A DNA stretch of 64,000 nt from Phyllobacterium sp. T1293 (lineage in GTDB: Bacteria > Pseudomonadota > Alphaproteobacteria > Rhizobiales > Rhizobiaceae): NCBI RefSeq assembly GCF_020731415.2, contig NZ_CP088275.1, positions 62,001-126,000 of the forward strand, read 5' to 3'. Below the pieces are notes generated by a model. That model was not told the origin of the DNA, searched no databases, and saw only the letters and a list, made by a program, of their open reading frames with translations. Both the position numbers and the translations under genes were made by a program. Shown here piece after piece: positions 55,771-64,000 of this stretch (position 1 is its first letter; each line of letters starts with the position of its first letter).

Positions 55771-58700
55771 TCAGAACTTGACCGTCAGATCCGCCTTGAC
55801 GGCATTGTCATTGTTCTCGCTGGAGAACTGACCGGTATAGGTCAGGCCGAGCGAGGTGTTCTTGCCAATACCGACATCAAAGCCTGCTTCCACCGCAAGG
55901 GCATCTTCGGCAATCGGCAGACCCTCAATGGTGAAGGACTGACCACCGGCAAAGGCCAGAGTCTGCTCCGGAGTGACATCGCCAAAGGCGTGGTTCCAGC
56001 CAAGCATACCGCGTGCGGTGAGAATGGTGCTTTCGCCAAGTGCGAAGTCATGCGAGGCACGAAGGCCAAGCGTCGTGGTGGTCACGTCACTTGAGTTCGA
56101 ATGAACCGATACATTGCCTATCCCGCCATTTTCCTGAAATCCGTCAGATTTCAGATGCGCGTATCGTACTCCGGCAAAGGGCTCGAACGCGGCGTAAGAC
56201 GTATCAATACGGTAGCCAAGTTCACCAAAGACCTGCACGGTCTGGGCGGTGTAGGAAACATCCGCCCCACCGACAGAACCACCGAAAGTATCACGCCGGT
56301 TGGTGTCAATCTCATGATGGGCAAGCGTGAGGCCAAGGCGTAGCCCAAGCGCATCCCATTGACGGCCGCCATAGACACCGACCTGATAACTATCGACCGA
56401 AGCTTTGTCGCCGCCACTGTGCAACGATGTATTGCCATAGCCTGCCAGCAGACCAAACCGCCATACATCGGCAATCACACCATCAAGACCGGTGACAAAA
56501 CCACCCGTATCTCGATTGTAACCGGAGGCATTGCCACTGCCATCAGCGTGGGCCCAAGCTCCGTAGGCCTGTCCCCATAGCGCCGTTGAAGCCGGGACCG
56601 GCTCAACCGCAGCAAAAGCCTCGCCGCTTTTCGACTTCGAATCCGGACCATAGGCCAACGGCGTCATTGTTGGCTGCGGTTTTACGGCAACGCCGTCAAA
56701 TGCCGCCCGAACACGATCCGTTGCCGCCTGACTGATGAACTGACCATCCTGAAGGAGGACCCCGTTCAGCGTGGCATGAATTTCGCCCGTCAGAGATTGA
56801 TACCCTCCGGCGAGATTGTCGAAAAGGGTTGAAGCAAGAACCTTGTCGTAAAGCGGGTTACCGGCACCAAGGTTGTTAATCGCCTTGCCAACTGCCTTTT
56901 GATTTCGAGTTTTACCAACATCATCAAAGCCGAGACTGTTGCGCCCCAAGGTAACAGTTACATCATTGGGCGTATAAGCTAGCGAGGGATCGAAGAACAA
57001 ATACGATGTAGCGACCTTCTCGAATTTTCCATCAATCGATCCGGTTGAAGAAAGGATGCCATAACCCCGACCACTAATCGGGGCTTTGCTGTCTCCAGCT
57101 TCTGGTGTCACAACGACTACACCACCCAGCAGCTTGGTTTTCCCGTTTACTGCCAGCTTGTCAGCGGCTTCCCCGTTGACCTCAATATGCAAATTACTGC
57201 CTGCATTAAAGGTCACATCACCCTTTGACGCCAACGTGCCGACGGAATTACCCGGCGCAACGATGCCACCTGCATTGGCGACGATTCCACCCACGGTGCC
57301 GTTACCGCCCAATGTACCGCTATTGTTGACCACAGCTTTAGACGTCAACGAACCATCAACGGCCAGCAATCCGCCATTGATGACGGTATCACCCGAATAG
57401 GTATTATTGCCGGTCAATCGCAGTGTACCCGCGCCGCCCTTGGTCAACCCGCCTATATAATTGTTGGGATCGCCAAGCTTGGTCTGCAAGGTTGGAATCA
57501 GCGCTTCATACGCGGTGAACTCGGCCACGGCACTGGCAATGCGATCATTGGTGATCGTACCGCGAATGGTGTCCAGACTGGAAGCAGGCGTTGTCGAGAA
57601 GGTTACAAATTGCTTCTCTCGCGGCTTGCTTGTGTCAGGGTTAGTCGCCACGAAGGCGTTCCACAGTGCAGTTGCGGTTGCATTCTTGCGCATATCCGCA
57701 TCGGCCTTATCAAACGCTGCACTGGCAGCCTCTGCTTCTGCTTCCGTCAATGGAGGCACCTGCGCAAGAGTGATTTTATCCAGCGCTGCATACCGCTTTG
57801 TCACAAGATCGATGGCAGCCGGATAAGTGGCGGTCGGGAAATCAATCGCGACCTGATCCTTGATTTTCGCCTTGCTGGCGTCGGTTACGCCGTTTTGCCA
57901 GCCTTCCGTAACCTTCTTTGCTTCCCAGTCTGCGATTGTCTTGGCGTCTTCGGTCTTGCGTTGGTTCAACGCGTCCTGAGAAATATTATTGCTCCAGACC
58001 TCTTCATTCTTGCCGACATAGGTGCCGGGCAGATTGGCCGTAAACTGGCTCATGAACTGCCCGGGGCCCTTGAGTGCCTTGTCCAGATTGATCAAGCCCC
58101 AACCGTAAACACTGTCGACACCAGCATCGCCGAGATCGGTGGATGTCGTTTTGAGAATCTCATTGACCTCGCCGTTGGCGAGATAGGAATAGCGTTGCTT
58201 CAACACAGCAAAAGCGCCGGTAGCAAAGGGGCCAGCCATGGAGGTGCCATTGAATTTGGCATAGCCGGGTTTCAATTCCCCGGTGAAGACATCACCGATC
58301 TTGAAACCGGTAATATCACCGGTTGGAATGCTGCTGTAGATCTGCGTTCCGGGGGCACCCACGCAGAAATATTTGGAATAGCCGCAATTGCTGGAAAAGC
58401 TGCTTCTTGAATAACCCTGCGGATTCTCAGGGTCCGCAACGACACTCATCGTCGTCAGCCAATGTTTCTCCACATCGGGTGCAAAAGCGGCAAGCCCTGC
58501 CAGAGCATCCGGCTCCAGTCCACCATCATTACCCGCCGAAAATTCAACGACAATGCCGCTTCGCGCAGCCTTGAGAGCGCCGCTGTAAGCGCCACCCTCC
58601 GGCTTGTCGAGAATCGCCTTGATCTCCTGAAATTGCCCGTAGGCCTGCTGATAGGACCAGGATGAACTGGAAAGACCAATACCCCAGCTGTCGGTGATGA

Positions 58701-59373
58701 TATCAACACCGCTATTGATCATGGAGTCCCAGGCCTTGCCGTAGACAGCGCCATCATTGCCAAGCACGATACCGTCTTCAGGGCCCGCGTCGTAATTGTT
58801 GGCGGCAAAAATATGGGCGTCAAACGCGACACCCATCATTTCCTTGCCATCGCGGTTCGCCGCGGCAATGCCCGCAACGTGCGTTCCATGTTCCGAAATG
58901 CCGCCCAAGCCATCAATGAACTGCTTGCCATCGGCGACGAATGGATCACCGGCCTTAACCGGGATGTTGGGATCGGTGTAAAGACGGATGCCGGTATTGG
59001 TGAGGAATGTCAGCTTGCCAGCGCCTGCAAATTCCGGATGCCCTGCCCAAACAGGCTGGTCGATCACGCCAAGTTTGACGCCTTTACCTGTGTATCCCAT
59101 GGCGTAGGCCGCATCGGCATTAATTGCCTTCAGACCAACATTGCCATTGAATTCCTTGTCGGCACGCCATGTTTTCCTTGCCGCCTCGAAATCGTTCGTT
59201 CGCGTGCCATCAGCGTTGAAATATTTGGGGAGTTCCTGTGCCAGTGCGCCCGTTGTGAGTGCAGCAGTCGAAAGGAGTATTGTTGTAAAAACAGTTGTTT
59301 TGAGGTGTTTGCGGAACCGGGAGAGGTGACAATTGCGCACGGAATGAGCCGCGCTGATGTCGCGAAAAGACAT
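55771..59373 (-). CDS. Subtilisin-like serine protease autotransporter
   Basis: A 1200-residue type V secreted protease. A long signal peptide ends GALA-Q at residue 45. The S8 protease domain (residues ~85-435) has catalytic D105, H165 in EHGTHVAG and S378 in FNGTSMAG. A charged, helix-rich linker (~445-620) is followed by a passenger-associated repeat with GGAGTLRLTGNNTYSGDTVINGGLL (~625-720). A beta-barrel from about residue 930 ends in DLTVKF, the C-terminal phenylalanine needed for outer-membrane insertion. The protease is displayed or released at the surface; substrates are unknown. Confidence 0.95.
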   Translation of the reverse strand: MSFRDISAAHSVRNCHLSRFRKHLKTTVFTTILLSTAALTTGALAQELPKYFNADGTRTNDFEAARKTWRADKEFNGNVGLKAINADAAYAMGYTGKGVKLGVIDQPVWAGHPEFAGAGKLTFLTNTGIRLYTDPNIPVKAGDPFVADGKQFIDGLGGISEHGTHVAGIAAANRDGKEMMGVAFDAHIFAANNYDAGPEDGIVLGNDGAVYGKAWDSMINSGVDIITDSWGIGLSSSSWSYQQAYGQFQEIKAILDKPEGGAYSGALKAARSGIVVEFSAGNDGGLEPDALAGLAAFAPDVEKHWLTTMSVVADPENPQGYSRSSFSSNCGYSKYFCVGAPGTQIYSSIPTGDITGFKIGDVFTGELKPGYAKFNGTSMAGPFATGAFAVLKQRYSYLANGEVNEILKTTSTDLGDAGVDSVYGWGLINLDKALKGPGQFMSQFTANLPGTYVGKNEEVWSNNISQDALNQRKTEDAKTIADWEAKKVTEGWQNGVTDASKAKIKDQVAIDFPTATYPAAIDLVTKRYAALDKITLAQVPPLTEAEAEAASAAFDKADADMRKNATATALWNAFVATNPDTSKPREKQFVTFSTTPASSLDTIRGTITNDRIASAVAEFTAYEALIPTLQTKLGDPNNYIGGLTKGGAGTLRLTGNNTYSGDTVINGGLLAVDGSLTSKAVVNNSGTLGGNGTVGGIVANAGGIVAPGNSVGTLASKGDVTFNAGSNLHIEVNGEAADKLAVNGKTKLLGGVVVVTPEAGDSKAPISGRGYGILSSTGSIDGKFEKVATSYLFFDPSLAYTPNDVTVTLGRNSLGFDDVGKTRNQKAVGKAINNLGAGNPLYDKVLASTLFDNLAGGYQSLTGEIHATLNGVLLQDGQFISQAATDRVRAAFDGVAVKPQPTMTPLAYGPDSKSKSGEAFAAVEPVPASTALWGQAYGAWAHADGSGNASGYNRDTGGFVTGLDGVIADVWRFGLLAGYGNTSLHSGGDKASVDSYQVGVYGGRQWDALGLRLGLTLAHHEIDTNRRDTFGGSVGGADVSYTAQTVQVFGELGYRIDTSYAAFEPFAGVRYAHLKSDGFQENGGIGNVSVHSNSSDVTTTTLGLRASHDFALGESTILTARGMLGWNHAFGDVTPEQTLAFAGGQSFTIEGLPIAEDALAVEAGFDVGIGKNTSLGLTYTGQFSSENNDNAVKADLTVKF

Positions 59374-59559
59374 ATAAAATCCTCCAGTATTGAGACCAAC
59401 TAATACGAAAGTTGGGGGAGACTGAAATTTTTATATGTGTGAGGTCAAGCGCTCACAGAACGAATTATGAATTATTTGTGTTGATTTCTTGAAAAATAAG
59501 GCAGGAACCGAAATTCAATCGGTTAGATGCAACATTTATTCCGAAGTAAAAACAAATGG

Positions 59560-60342
59560 TTATGCACGCGGCGAAAGTTGCGTTGCCATATTTGCCATAA
59601 TTGCCGCTGCCGCGGCACGGGTAATACCCGCCCAGGATGTGAGAATCTCGGGCGTAATACGATAGGCGGGACCGGTCACGGAAATGCCCGCAACGAAATG
59701 TCGGTTATGGGAATATATGGGCGCGGCAACACAGCAGATATCCGTTTCATGCTCCTCACGATCATAGGCGTTGCCCTCCATCCTGATGTGATCGATTTCC
59801 TTCAGCAGCGCCTTTGCATCAGGCAAGGTGCTTGCAGTAAAACGTCGAAACTCAATCAGGCCAATACGCGCATTGAGTTCCTCGTCTGAAAGGGCGGATA
59901 GCGCGGCTTTGCCGACACCTGTGCAATAAACGGGAGCCGTATTGCCGATCTGCGAATACATGCGAACACTCTGGCGGCTTTCCACCTTGTCGAGGTAGAT
60001 CACCTCGATACCGCGTAAAACACCCAAATGAACCGTTTCACCGGTTTGTTCGTGCAGTGTCTGCAGGTGAGGTTCGGCAATGGTGCGAAACTCGTTGCTG
60101 GACCAGGCTTTGGAAGCAAACTGCAGCAGGCGAAGACCAAGGCCATAGGAATGATCGCGATTCATGGCGAGCAGACCTTCCTCGATCAGATTTGATATTT
60201 GGCGGTGCAGTGTGCCGCGTGGCTGATCGGACAGTTTGAGCACGTCCGTGAAACGGAGCGGCACCGGCGAAGCAGCGACAATGTTCAAAACCTCCAAGGC
60301 TTTCCCCAAGGTTCCCGTTGAGTTTTCCTTCGTCTTGTCCAT
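59560..60342 (-). CDS. IclR-family transcriptional regulator
   Basis: A 260-residue regulator. The N-terminal helix-turn-helix is LGKALEVLNIVAASPVPLRFTDVLKLSDQPRGTLHRQISNLIEEGLL, and the C-terminal effector domain has LHEQTGETVHLGVLRGIEVIYLDKVES and PVYCTGVGKAALSAL. It is divergent from the SDR-dgoK-dgoA operon and most likely represses it in response to a sugar acid. Confidence 0.92.
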   Translation of the reverse strand: MDKTKENSTGTLGKALEVLNIVAASPVPLRFTDVLKLSDQPRGTLHRQISNLIEEGLLAMNRDHSYGLGLRLLQFASKAWSSNEFRTIAEPHLQTLHEQTGETVHLGVLRGIEVIYLDKVESRQSVRMYSQIGNTAPVYCTGVGKAALSALSDEELNARIGLIEFRRFTASTLPDAKALLKEIDHIRMEGNAYDREEHETDICCVAAPIYSHNRHFVAGISVTGPAYRITPEILTSWAGITRAAAAAIMANMATQLSPRA

Positions 60343-60380
60343 TGAATGACATCCACCTATTGACTTTCAGCACTCTAGGA

Positions 60381-60422
60381 TGACTATTCTATATAGTCAA
60401 ATTGCGTTCCAAATAATGGAAC
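60381..60422. promoter_or_regulatory. Candidate IclR operators
   Basis: Two palindromes lie in the 99-base divergent gap: TGACTA/TAGTCA arms at 60381-60386 and 60394-60399, and GTTCCA/TGGAAC arms at 60406-60411 and 60417-60422. IclR proteins often bind a TGGAAC-type palindrome, so the second is the better candidate. Confidence 0.55.
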
Positions 60423-60441
60423 TCACAGCGAGATTCTGACC

Positions 60442-61209
60442 ATGATGCCCTCAGCTATTTTCCCTGATCTGAAAACCCGTTCCGTACTTATAACCGGGGG
60501 AGGGTCCGGCATTGGCGCGGCCCTGACCGAAGGGTTCGTCCGGCAAGGTTCGCGCGTCGCCTTCGTTGATATTGCCGATGATGCCTCCCACGCACTCGTC
60601 GAGCGTCTGGACAAGGAATATGGCAACAAACCGCTTTACCTGAACACGGACTTGCGCGACATCGAAGCGCTCCGAGCCGCTGTGGCCAAGGCTATTGCGG
60701 CTCACGGTCCAGTAACTGTGCTCGTCAACAATGCGGCCTGGGATGACAGGCACGATATTGACGATGTCACGGTCGAATATTGGGACAAAAACCAGTCCAT
60801 CAACCTGCGTCCGCAGTTCTTTGCCGCGCAGGCGGTTGCTCCGGGTATGCGGCAATCGGGCGGCGGTTCGATCGTCAACTTCACCTCCACATCTTTCATG
60901 ATCAATCAGGGTAACTTTCCCTCCTATACCGCTGCAAAAGCTGGAATTATTGGCCTTACCAAAGGGCTTGCCGGTCGTCTTGGACCGGAGAACATCCGCG
61001 TCAATGCAATAGCGCCGGGCTGGGTCATTACGGAACGTCAACGCGAACTTTGGGTGACTGATGACAGCCTCAAGGCTCATATCGACAAACAGGTGCTGAA
61101 GGAGGAAATTCAGCCCGGCGATATGGTCGGGCCTTGCCTGTTCCTCGCTTCGGATGCGGCCCGGATGCTCACCGCCCAGACACTGATTGTCGATGGAGGT
61201 TATCTGTGA
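60442..61209 (+). CDS. SDR-family sugar dehydrogenase-like protein
   Basis: A 255-residue short-chain dehydrogenase with ITGGGSGIGAAL at the N-terminus, NNAAWDDR central and SYTAAKAG at the active site. It is the first gene of a pathway operon with dgoK, dgoA and a lactonase. Oxidation of an aldose such as D-galactose to its lactone is therefore a reasonable role, not proven. It overlaps dgoK by 4 bases (GTGA). Confidence 0.9.
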   Translation: MMPSAIFPDLKTRSVLITGGGSGIGAALTEGFVRQGSRVAFVDIADDASHALVERLDKEYGNKPLYLNTDLRDIEALRAAVAKAIAAHGPVTVLVNNAAWDDRHDIDDVTVEYWDKNQSINLRPQFFAAQAVAPGMRQSGGGSIVNFTSTSFMINQGNFPSYTAAKAGIIGLTKGLAGRLGPENIRVNAIAPGWVITERQRELWVTDDSLKAHIDKQVLKEEIQPGDMVGPCLFLASDAARMLTAQTLIVDGGYL

Positions 61210-62132
61210 GCAGGACAGCAACCTATGCGGTCGCCGATTGGGGAACGAGCCGTTTCCGTCTCTGGCTTTTGGACGAGGAAGGCAATCTCGTCGCCGAGCG
61301 CCGTTCGGATGATGGTCTGGATACATCGCGTGCACGCGGTTTTGCCGAAACGCTCGAAGATCATCTGACCGGTCTTCGCGCACCCGCAGATTTGCCTGTA
61401 ATCATCTGTGGTATGGCCGGTTCGCGGCAAGGGTGGGTCGAAGCCAATTACGTACCAGTACCGGCGGATCTCACGGCGATACTTTCCGGAGCGGTCAAAA
61501 TTGCGGGGATCACCCGCGATGTCAGGATCATCCCGGGCCTGTCCCAATCGGGCAGCGCGCCCAATGTCATGCGGGGGGAGGAAACCCAGCTGCTTGGCGC
61601 CATGTTGGCCCGCAATCTGCGCAGCGGTCTGGTGGCCATGCCCGGCACCCATTCAAAATGGGTGGAGCTGGAAGAGGGCAGAGCAAAATCTTTTTCGACC
61701 TATCTGACCGGTGAACTCTATGCGTTGCTGGCTGGCCATTCGATCCTGCGCCATTCCATTGGCAATGCCGCCGATGCGGCCACGCCAGAACATCCGCAAT
61801 TTATTGCGGGGCTTGAACTGGTGCTTGCTGGCAACCGGCGCATGCTGGGCGAGCTTTTTGGTATCCGCGCTGCCATGCTGCTGGAAAATCTTACACCGGA
61901 TGCGGCGGCATCGCGGCTATCCGGCCTGCTTATTGGCACCGAGATCGCCGGTGCCAAGGAAAAATATGGCACGGCAGCCAAAATCGCACTTGTCGCTTCA
62001 GGCACAATGGCTGCGCTTTATGCCAAGGCACTGACCGTTGCGGGACTTACTTTCGACGTCGTCGATGCGGATGAAGCCGTACGCAAGGGGCTGTTTGTTG
62101 CCGCATCCAAAATCTGGCCAGCCGAAGCATAA
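61206..62132 (+). CDS. dgoK: 2-dehydro-3-deoxygalactonokinase
   Basis: A 308-residue sugar-acid kinase that phosphorylates 2-keto-3-deoxy-galactonate. The N-terminal VADWGTSRFRLWLLDEEG phosphate-binding motif, GMAGSRQGWVEANYVPVP and MRGEETQLLG are diagnostic. It starts at GTG 61206, overlapping the SDR stop. The product goes to the aldolase encoded next. Confidence 0.95.
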   Translation: MSRTATYAVADWGTSRFRLWLLDEEGNLVAERRSDDGLDTSRARGFAETLEDHLTGLRAPADLPVIICGMAGSRQGWVEANYVPVPADLTAILSGAVKIAGITRDVRIIPGLSQSGSAPNVMRGEETQLLGAMLARNLRSGLVAMPGTHSKWVELEEGRAKSFSTYLTGELYALLAGHSILRHSIGNAADAATPEHPQFIAGLELVLAGNRRMLGELFGIRAAMLLENLTPDAAASRLSGLLIGTEIAGAKEKYGTAAKIALVASGTMAALYAKALTVAGLTFDVVDADEAVRKGLFVAASKIWPAEA

Positions 62133-62143
62133 GGACACTGATA

Positions 62144-62788
62144 ATGACACAATCTTCCGCTCCCTGGCCCAAGCTCAAGCGCGATCTGATTGCCATATTG
62201 CGCGGCGTCAAGCCTGACGAAGTGCTTGCGATTGGCGAAGAACTGGTGAAATCCGGTATTGATGTGATCGAGGTTCCGCTCAATTCGCCCGAGCCGTTCC
62301 AGTCCATTGAGCTATTGGCAAAAAGCTTGCCATCGCATGTGTTGATTGGCGCTGGCACGGTGCTCGATCCTGCCGACGTAACACGCCTTGACGCGGCAGG
62401 TGGCCGTCTGATGATCAGCCCGAATGTCGATGCTGCCGTGCTTGCCGCCGCCGCCAAGGCAAAGATGGTGACAATGCCTGGCGTTTTCACGCCAACAGAG
62501 GCTTTGGCCGCGTTGAAAGCGGGCGCTTCGGGCCTCAAGTTTTTTCCGGCCAGCGTGCTGGGTCCTGATGGCATCAAAGCGATCAGCGCCATTCTGCCCA
62601 AGGGTACGATTATCGGAGCTGTTGGCGGCGTGGATGAAAACAGCTTTGCTGCCTATTCCAAGGTTGGCGTTCGCACTTTCGGTTTGGGCTCAAGCCTTTA
62701 CAAGGTCGGCGCATCGGCTGCCTATGTTGGCGAGCGGGCACGGGCAACCGTCGAGGCCTATGACCGGATATTTTCAGCCGGAGCATGA
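62144..62788 (+). CDS. dgoA: 2-dehydro-3-deoxy-6-phosphogalactonate aldolase
   Basis: A 214-residue class I KDPG/KDPGal aldolase. It has LIAILRGVKPDEVLAIGEELVKSGIDVIEVPLNSPEP, GAGTVLDPADV, and the Schiff-base lysine expected in GLKFFPAS. It splits the phosphorylated sugar acid into pyruvate and glyceraldehyde 3-phosphate. AAGGA precedes the ATG, and its stop overlaps the lactonase start. Confidence 0.95.
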   Translation: MTQSSAPWPKLKRDLIAILRGVKPDEVLAIGEELVKSGIDVIEVPLNSPEPFQSIELLAKSLPSHVLIGAGTVLDPADVTRLDAAGGRLMISPNVDAAVLAAAAKAKMVTMPGVFTPTEALAALKAGASGLKFFPASVLGPDGIKAISAILPKGTIIGAVGGVDENSFAAYSKVGVRTFGLGSSLYKVGASAAYVGERARATVEAYDRIFSAGA

Positions 62789-63666
62789 TGATGGATAAAC
62801 CAGATATCCGTGTTTTTCATGATGTTCCCTGCGAACTGGGTGAAGGTCCGGGTTATGATCCGCTGACAAAAACCGTGTGGTGGTTTGATATTGTTACGGG
62901 CCAGCTGTTTGAAAAAGCCCGTGCCGGAGGTGTGGTCGATGTCCACCCGCTGGGGCAGATGGCAAGCGCCCTTGCGGTGATCGATGCGGACCGCCAGTTG
63001 ATCTCGACGGAGACGGGCCTGTTTATCCGCGACCGCAAGTCTGGCCACACGGTTATGCACCAGCCCATTGAGGCGGATAACCCGATCACCCGGTCGAATG
63101 ATGCGCGTGTTCATCCAGCTGGTGCATTCTGGATCGGCACCATGGGCAAGAAATCACAACAGGGTGCTGGCTCGATTTATTGGTACAGGGAAGGGCAGCT
63201 GCGCACGCTCTTCACCGATATTACCATCACGAATTCGATCTGCTTTTCTCCCGATGGGCGCGTAAGCTATTTCGCCGATACCCGGAAGAACATCATCTGG
63301 CGTGTCGATACGGATTCTGAAACCGGTTTGCCGCTTGGCGAACCGGCTGTGTTCTATGAGCATAAGGATGCCGGTGGCATCGATGGCTCCATCGTTGATC
63401 GCGACGGCAACCTTTGGAACGCTTGCTGGGGCCGTGCGCATATCGATGTCTATTCGCCCGATGGAAAGCGCATTCGATCCATCGCAACTCCGGCGCGCCA
63501 ACCCTCATGCCCGGCCTTCATCGATGAAGACTCCGCAGCCATGGTGGTAACGACAGCCTATCACGATATGAGCGAAACCCAGCGCCGCTCCGACCCCAAT
63601 GCTGGCAAGACCTTTTTAATCGAGGTGGCAGGGAAGGGGCGGTTTGATCCGCCCGTCCGCCTATGA
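62785..63666 (+). CDS. SMP-30/gluconolactonase-family sugar lactonase
   Basis: A 293-residue six-bladed beta-propeller lactonase. The metal site shows CELGEGPGYDPLTKTVWWFDI with the glutamate ligand, central SNDARVHPAGAFWIGTMG and CFSPDGRVSYFADT. It should hydrolyse the sugar lactone made by the dehydrogenase. The ATG at 62785 overlaps dgoA's stop; two further ATGs follow directly. Confidence 0.9.
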   Translation: MMMDKPDIRVFHDVPCELGEGPGYDPLTKTVWWFDIVTGQLFEKARAGGVVDVHPLGQMASALAVIDADRQLISTETGLFIRDRKSGHTVMHQPIEADNPITRSNDARVHPAGAFWIGTMGKKSQQGAGSIYWYREGQLRTLFTDITITNSICFSPDGRVSYFADTRKNIIWRVDTDSETGLPLGEPAVFYEHKDAGGIDGSIVDRDGNLWNACWGRAHIDVYSPDGKRIRSIATPARQPSCPAFIDEDSAAMVVTTAYHDMSETQRRSDPNAGKTFLIEVAGKGRFDPPVRL

Positions 63667-63698
63667 TTTCAAACTAAAGCAACAGACCAAGCCGATGC

Positions 63699-64000
63699 TC
63701 AGGTGATCATGTACCCGCCATCTACAGGCATGGCGATTCCATTGACCATTGCGGCTTCATCAGACAGAAGAAAAAGGATCGCCTCGGCCACATCAACGGG
63801 TTCAGCAAAACGGCCGACTGGAATGCGATTGAGCATTCCCGCCGATTTTTTTGGATCGCTCCACGCTTTCACTGCCATTGGCGTCAGAGTCACCGTCGGG
63901 TTGACCGCGTTCACGCGGATACCGTGGGGGGCAAGCTCCAGAGCCATTACCCGCGTCAGCCCATCGAGCCCACTTTTTGAAGCACAATAGGCGGCATGGT
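63699..64000 (-). CDS. SDR-family oxidoreductase, C-terminal part
   Basis: The last 99 residues of a short-chain dehydrogenase that continues beyond the right edge. The catalytic YCASK motif lies at the edge of the window, followed by APHGIRVNAVNPT and the C-terminal IPVGRFAEPVDVAEAILFLLSDEAAMVNGIAMPVDGGYMIT. It is convergent with the lactonase gene, 32 bases apart. An internal ATG at 63947 is not the true start. Substrate unknown; the neighbourhood suggests a sugar or sugar acid. Confidence 0.9.
   Translation of the reverse strand, partial: HAAYCASKSGLDGLTRVMALELAPHGIRVNAVNPTVTLTPMAVKAWSDPKKSAGMLNRIPVGRFAEPVDVAEAILFLLSDEAAMVNGIAMPVDGGYMIT

Noticed and set aside
57610..58410. 266-codon plus-strand frame opposite the autotransporter
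   Set aside because: It is an antisense shadow of the protease and linker.
60451..61383. 310-codon minus-strand frame opposite the SDR and dgoK
   Set aside because: It is an antisense shadow of two well-supported genes.
1..64000. tRNA, rRNA or insertion-sequence genes
   Set aside because: No cloverleaf, rRNA-like or transposase sequence was recognised by eye; a tRNA search program would settle it.

Overview
This window is about 64 kb of chromosomal DNA from an alphaproteobacterium. Gene content and style point to Hyphomicrobiales, most likely the Brucella/Ochrobactrum/Phyllobacterium group. The indicators are a fused OppDF peptide transporter with several OppA copies, a FrcBCA-K sugar operon under a ROK regulator, the homogentisate pathway with a nearby Lrp-controlled hppD, a ligase-associated repair cluster, and many GC-rich palindromic intergenic repeats. 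The organism assignment is an inference; no rRNA or tRNA gene was seen. No insertion sequence, phage or CRISPR array is visible.

Layout. 1-8 kb: the 3' end of metH, an AraC regulator divergent from a fosmidomycin-resistance-type MFS pump, a second AraC regulator followed by a TonB-dependent siderophore receptor, and a two-gene ABC exporter. 8-12 kb: small proteins, an MFS transporter divergent from its likely LysR regulator (a 10-bp-arm palindrome overlaps the regulator start), and a DUF3053-type lipoprotein. 12-21.3 kb: a two-armed catabolic island, with a PLP-dependent D-serine dehydratase/D-threonine aldolase-like enzyme, RpiR regulator, MalK-type ATPase and SDR on the minus strand, and a sugar-type binding protein, two permeases, RidA and an M81 peptidase on the plus strand. 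The gene set suggests import and breakdown of an unidentified hydroxy-amino-acid-containing or sugar-like compound. 21.3-28.4 kb: tyrosine/homogentisate degradation (MarR, hmgA, fumarylacetoacetase, maiA, hppD, Lrp) interleaved with three toxin-antitoxin loci, one carrying a decayed RelE. 28.4-35.4 kb: pdeM, Lhr-like helicase, exonuclease and ATP-dependent ligase arranged divergently around a palindromic repeat, then a DUF1295 membrane protein.

35.4-47 kb: four tandem oppA paralogues, then oppB, oppC and oppDF, followed by vapBC. 47-54.3 kb: PfkB kinase, RbsD/FucU mutarotase and ROK repressor divergent from frcB-frcC-frcA, a D-lyxose/mannose isomerase and a FrcK-type kinase. This forms a coherent sugar uptake and isomerisation system. 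54.3-59.4 kb: a nested palindromic element with 65-bp perfect arms, a prolyl iminopeptidase gene carrying 26 bp of that element in frame, and a 1200-residue subtilisin autotransporter. 59.5-64 kb: IclR regulator, SDR, dgoK, dgoA, an SMP-30 lactonase and the 3' part of another SDR, a galactonate-type oxidative sugar pathway.

The most unusual material is the family of palindromic repeats (copies near 19.6, 54.3 and 55.2 kb, plus two other kinds at 17.3 and 31.7 kb), the fourfold oppA amplification, the concentration of toxin-antitoxin loci around hppD, and the catabolic island at 12-21 kb.
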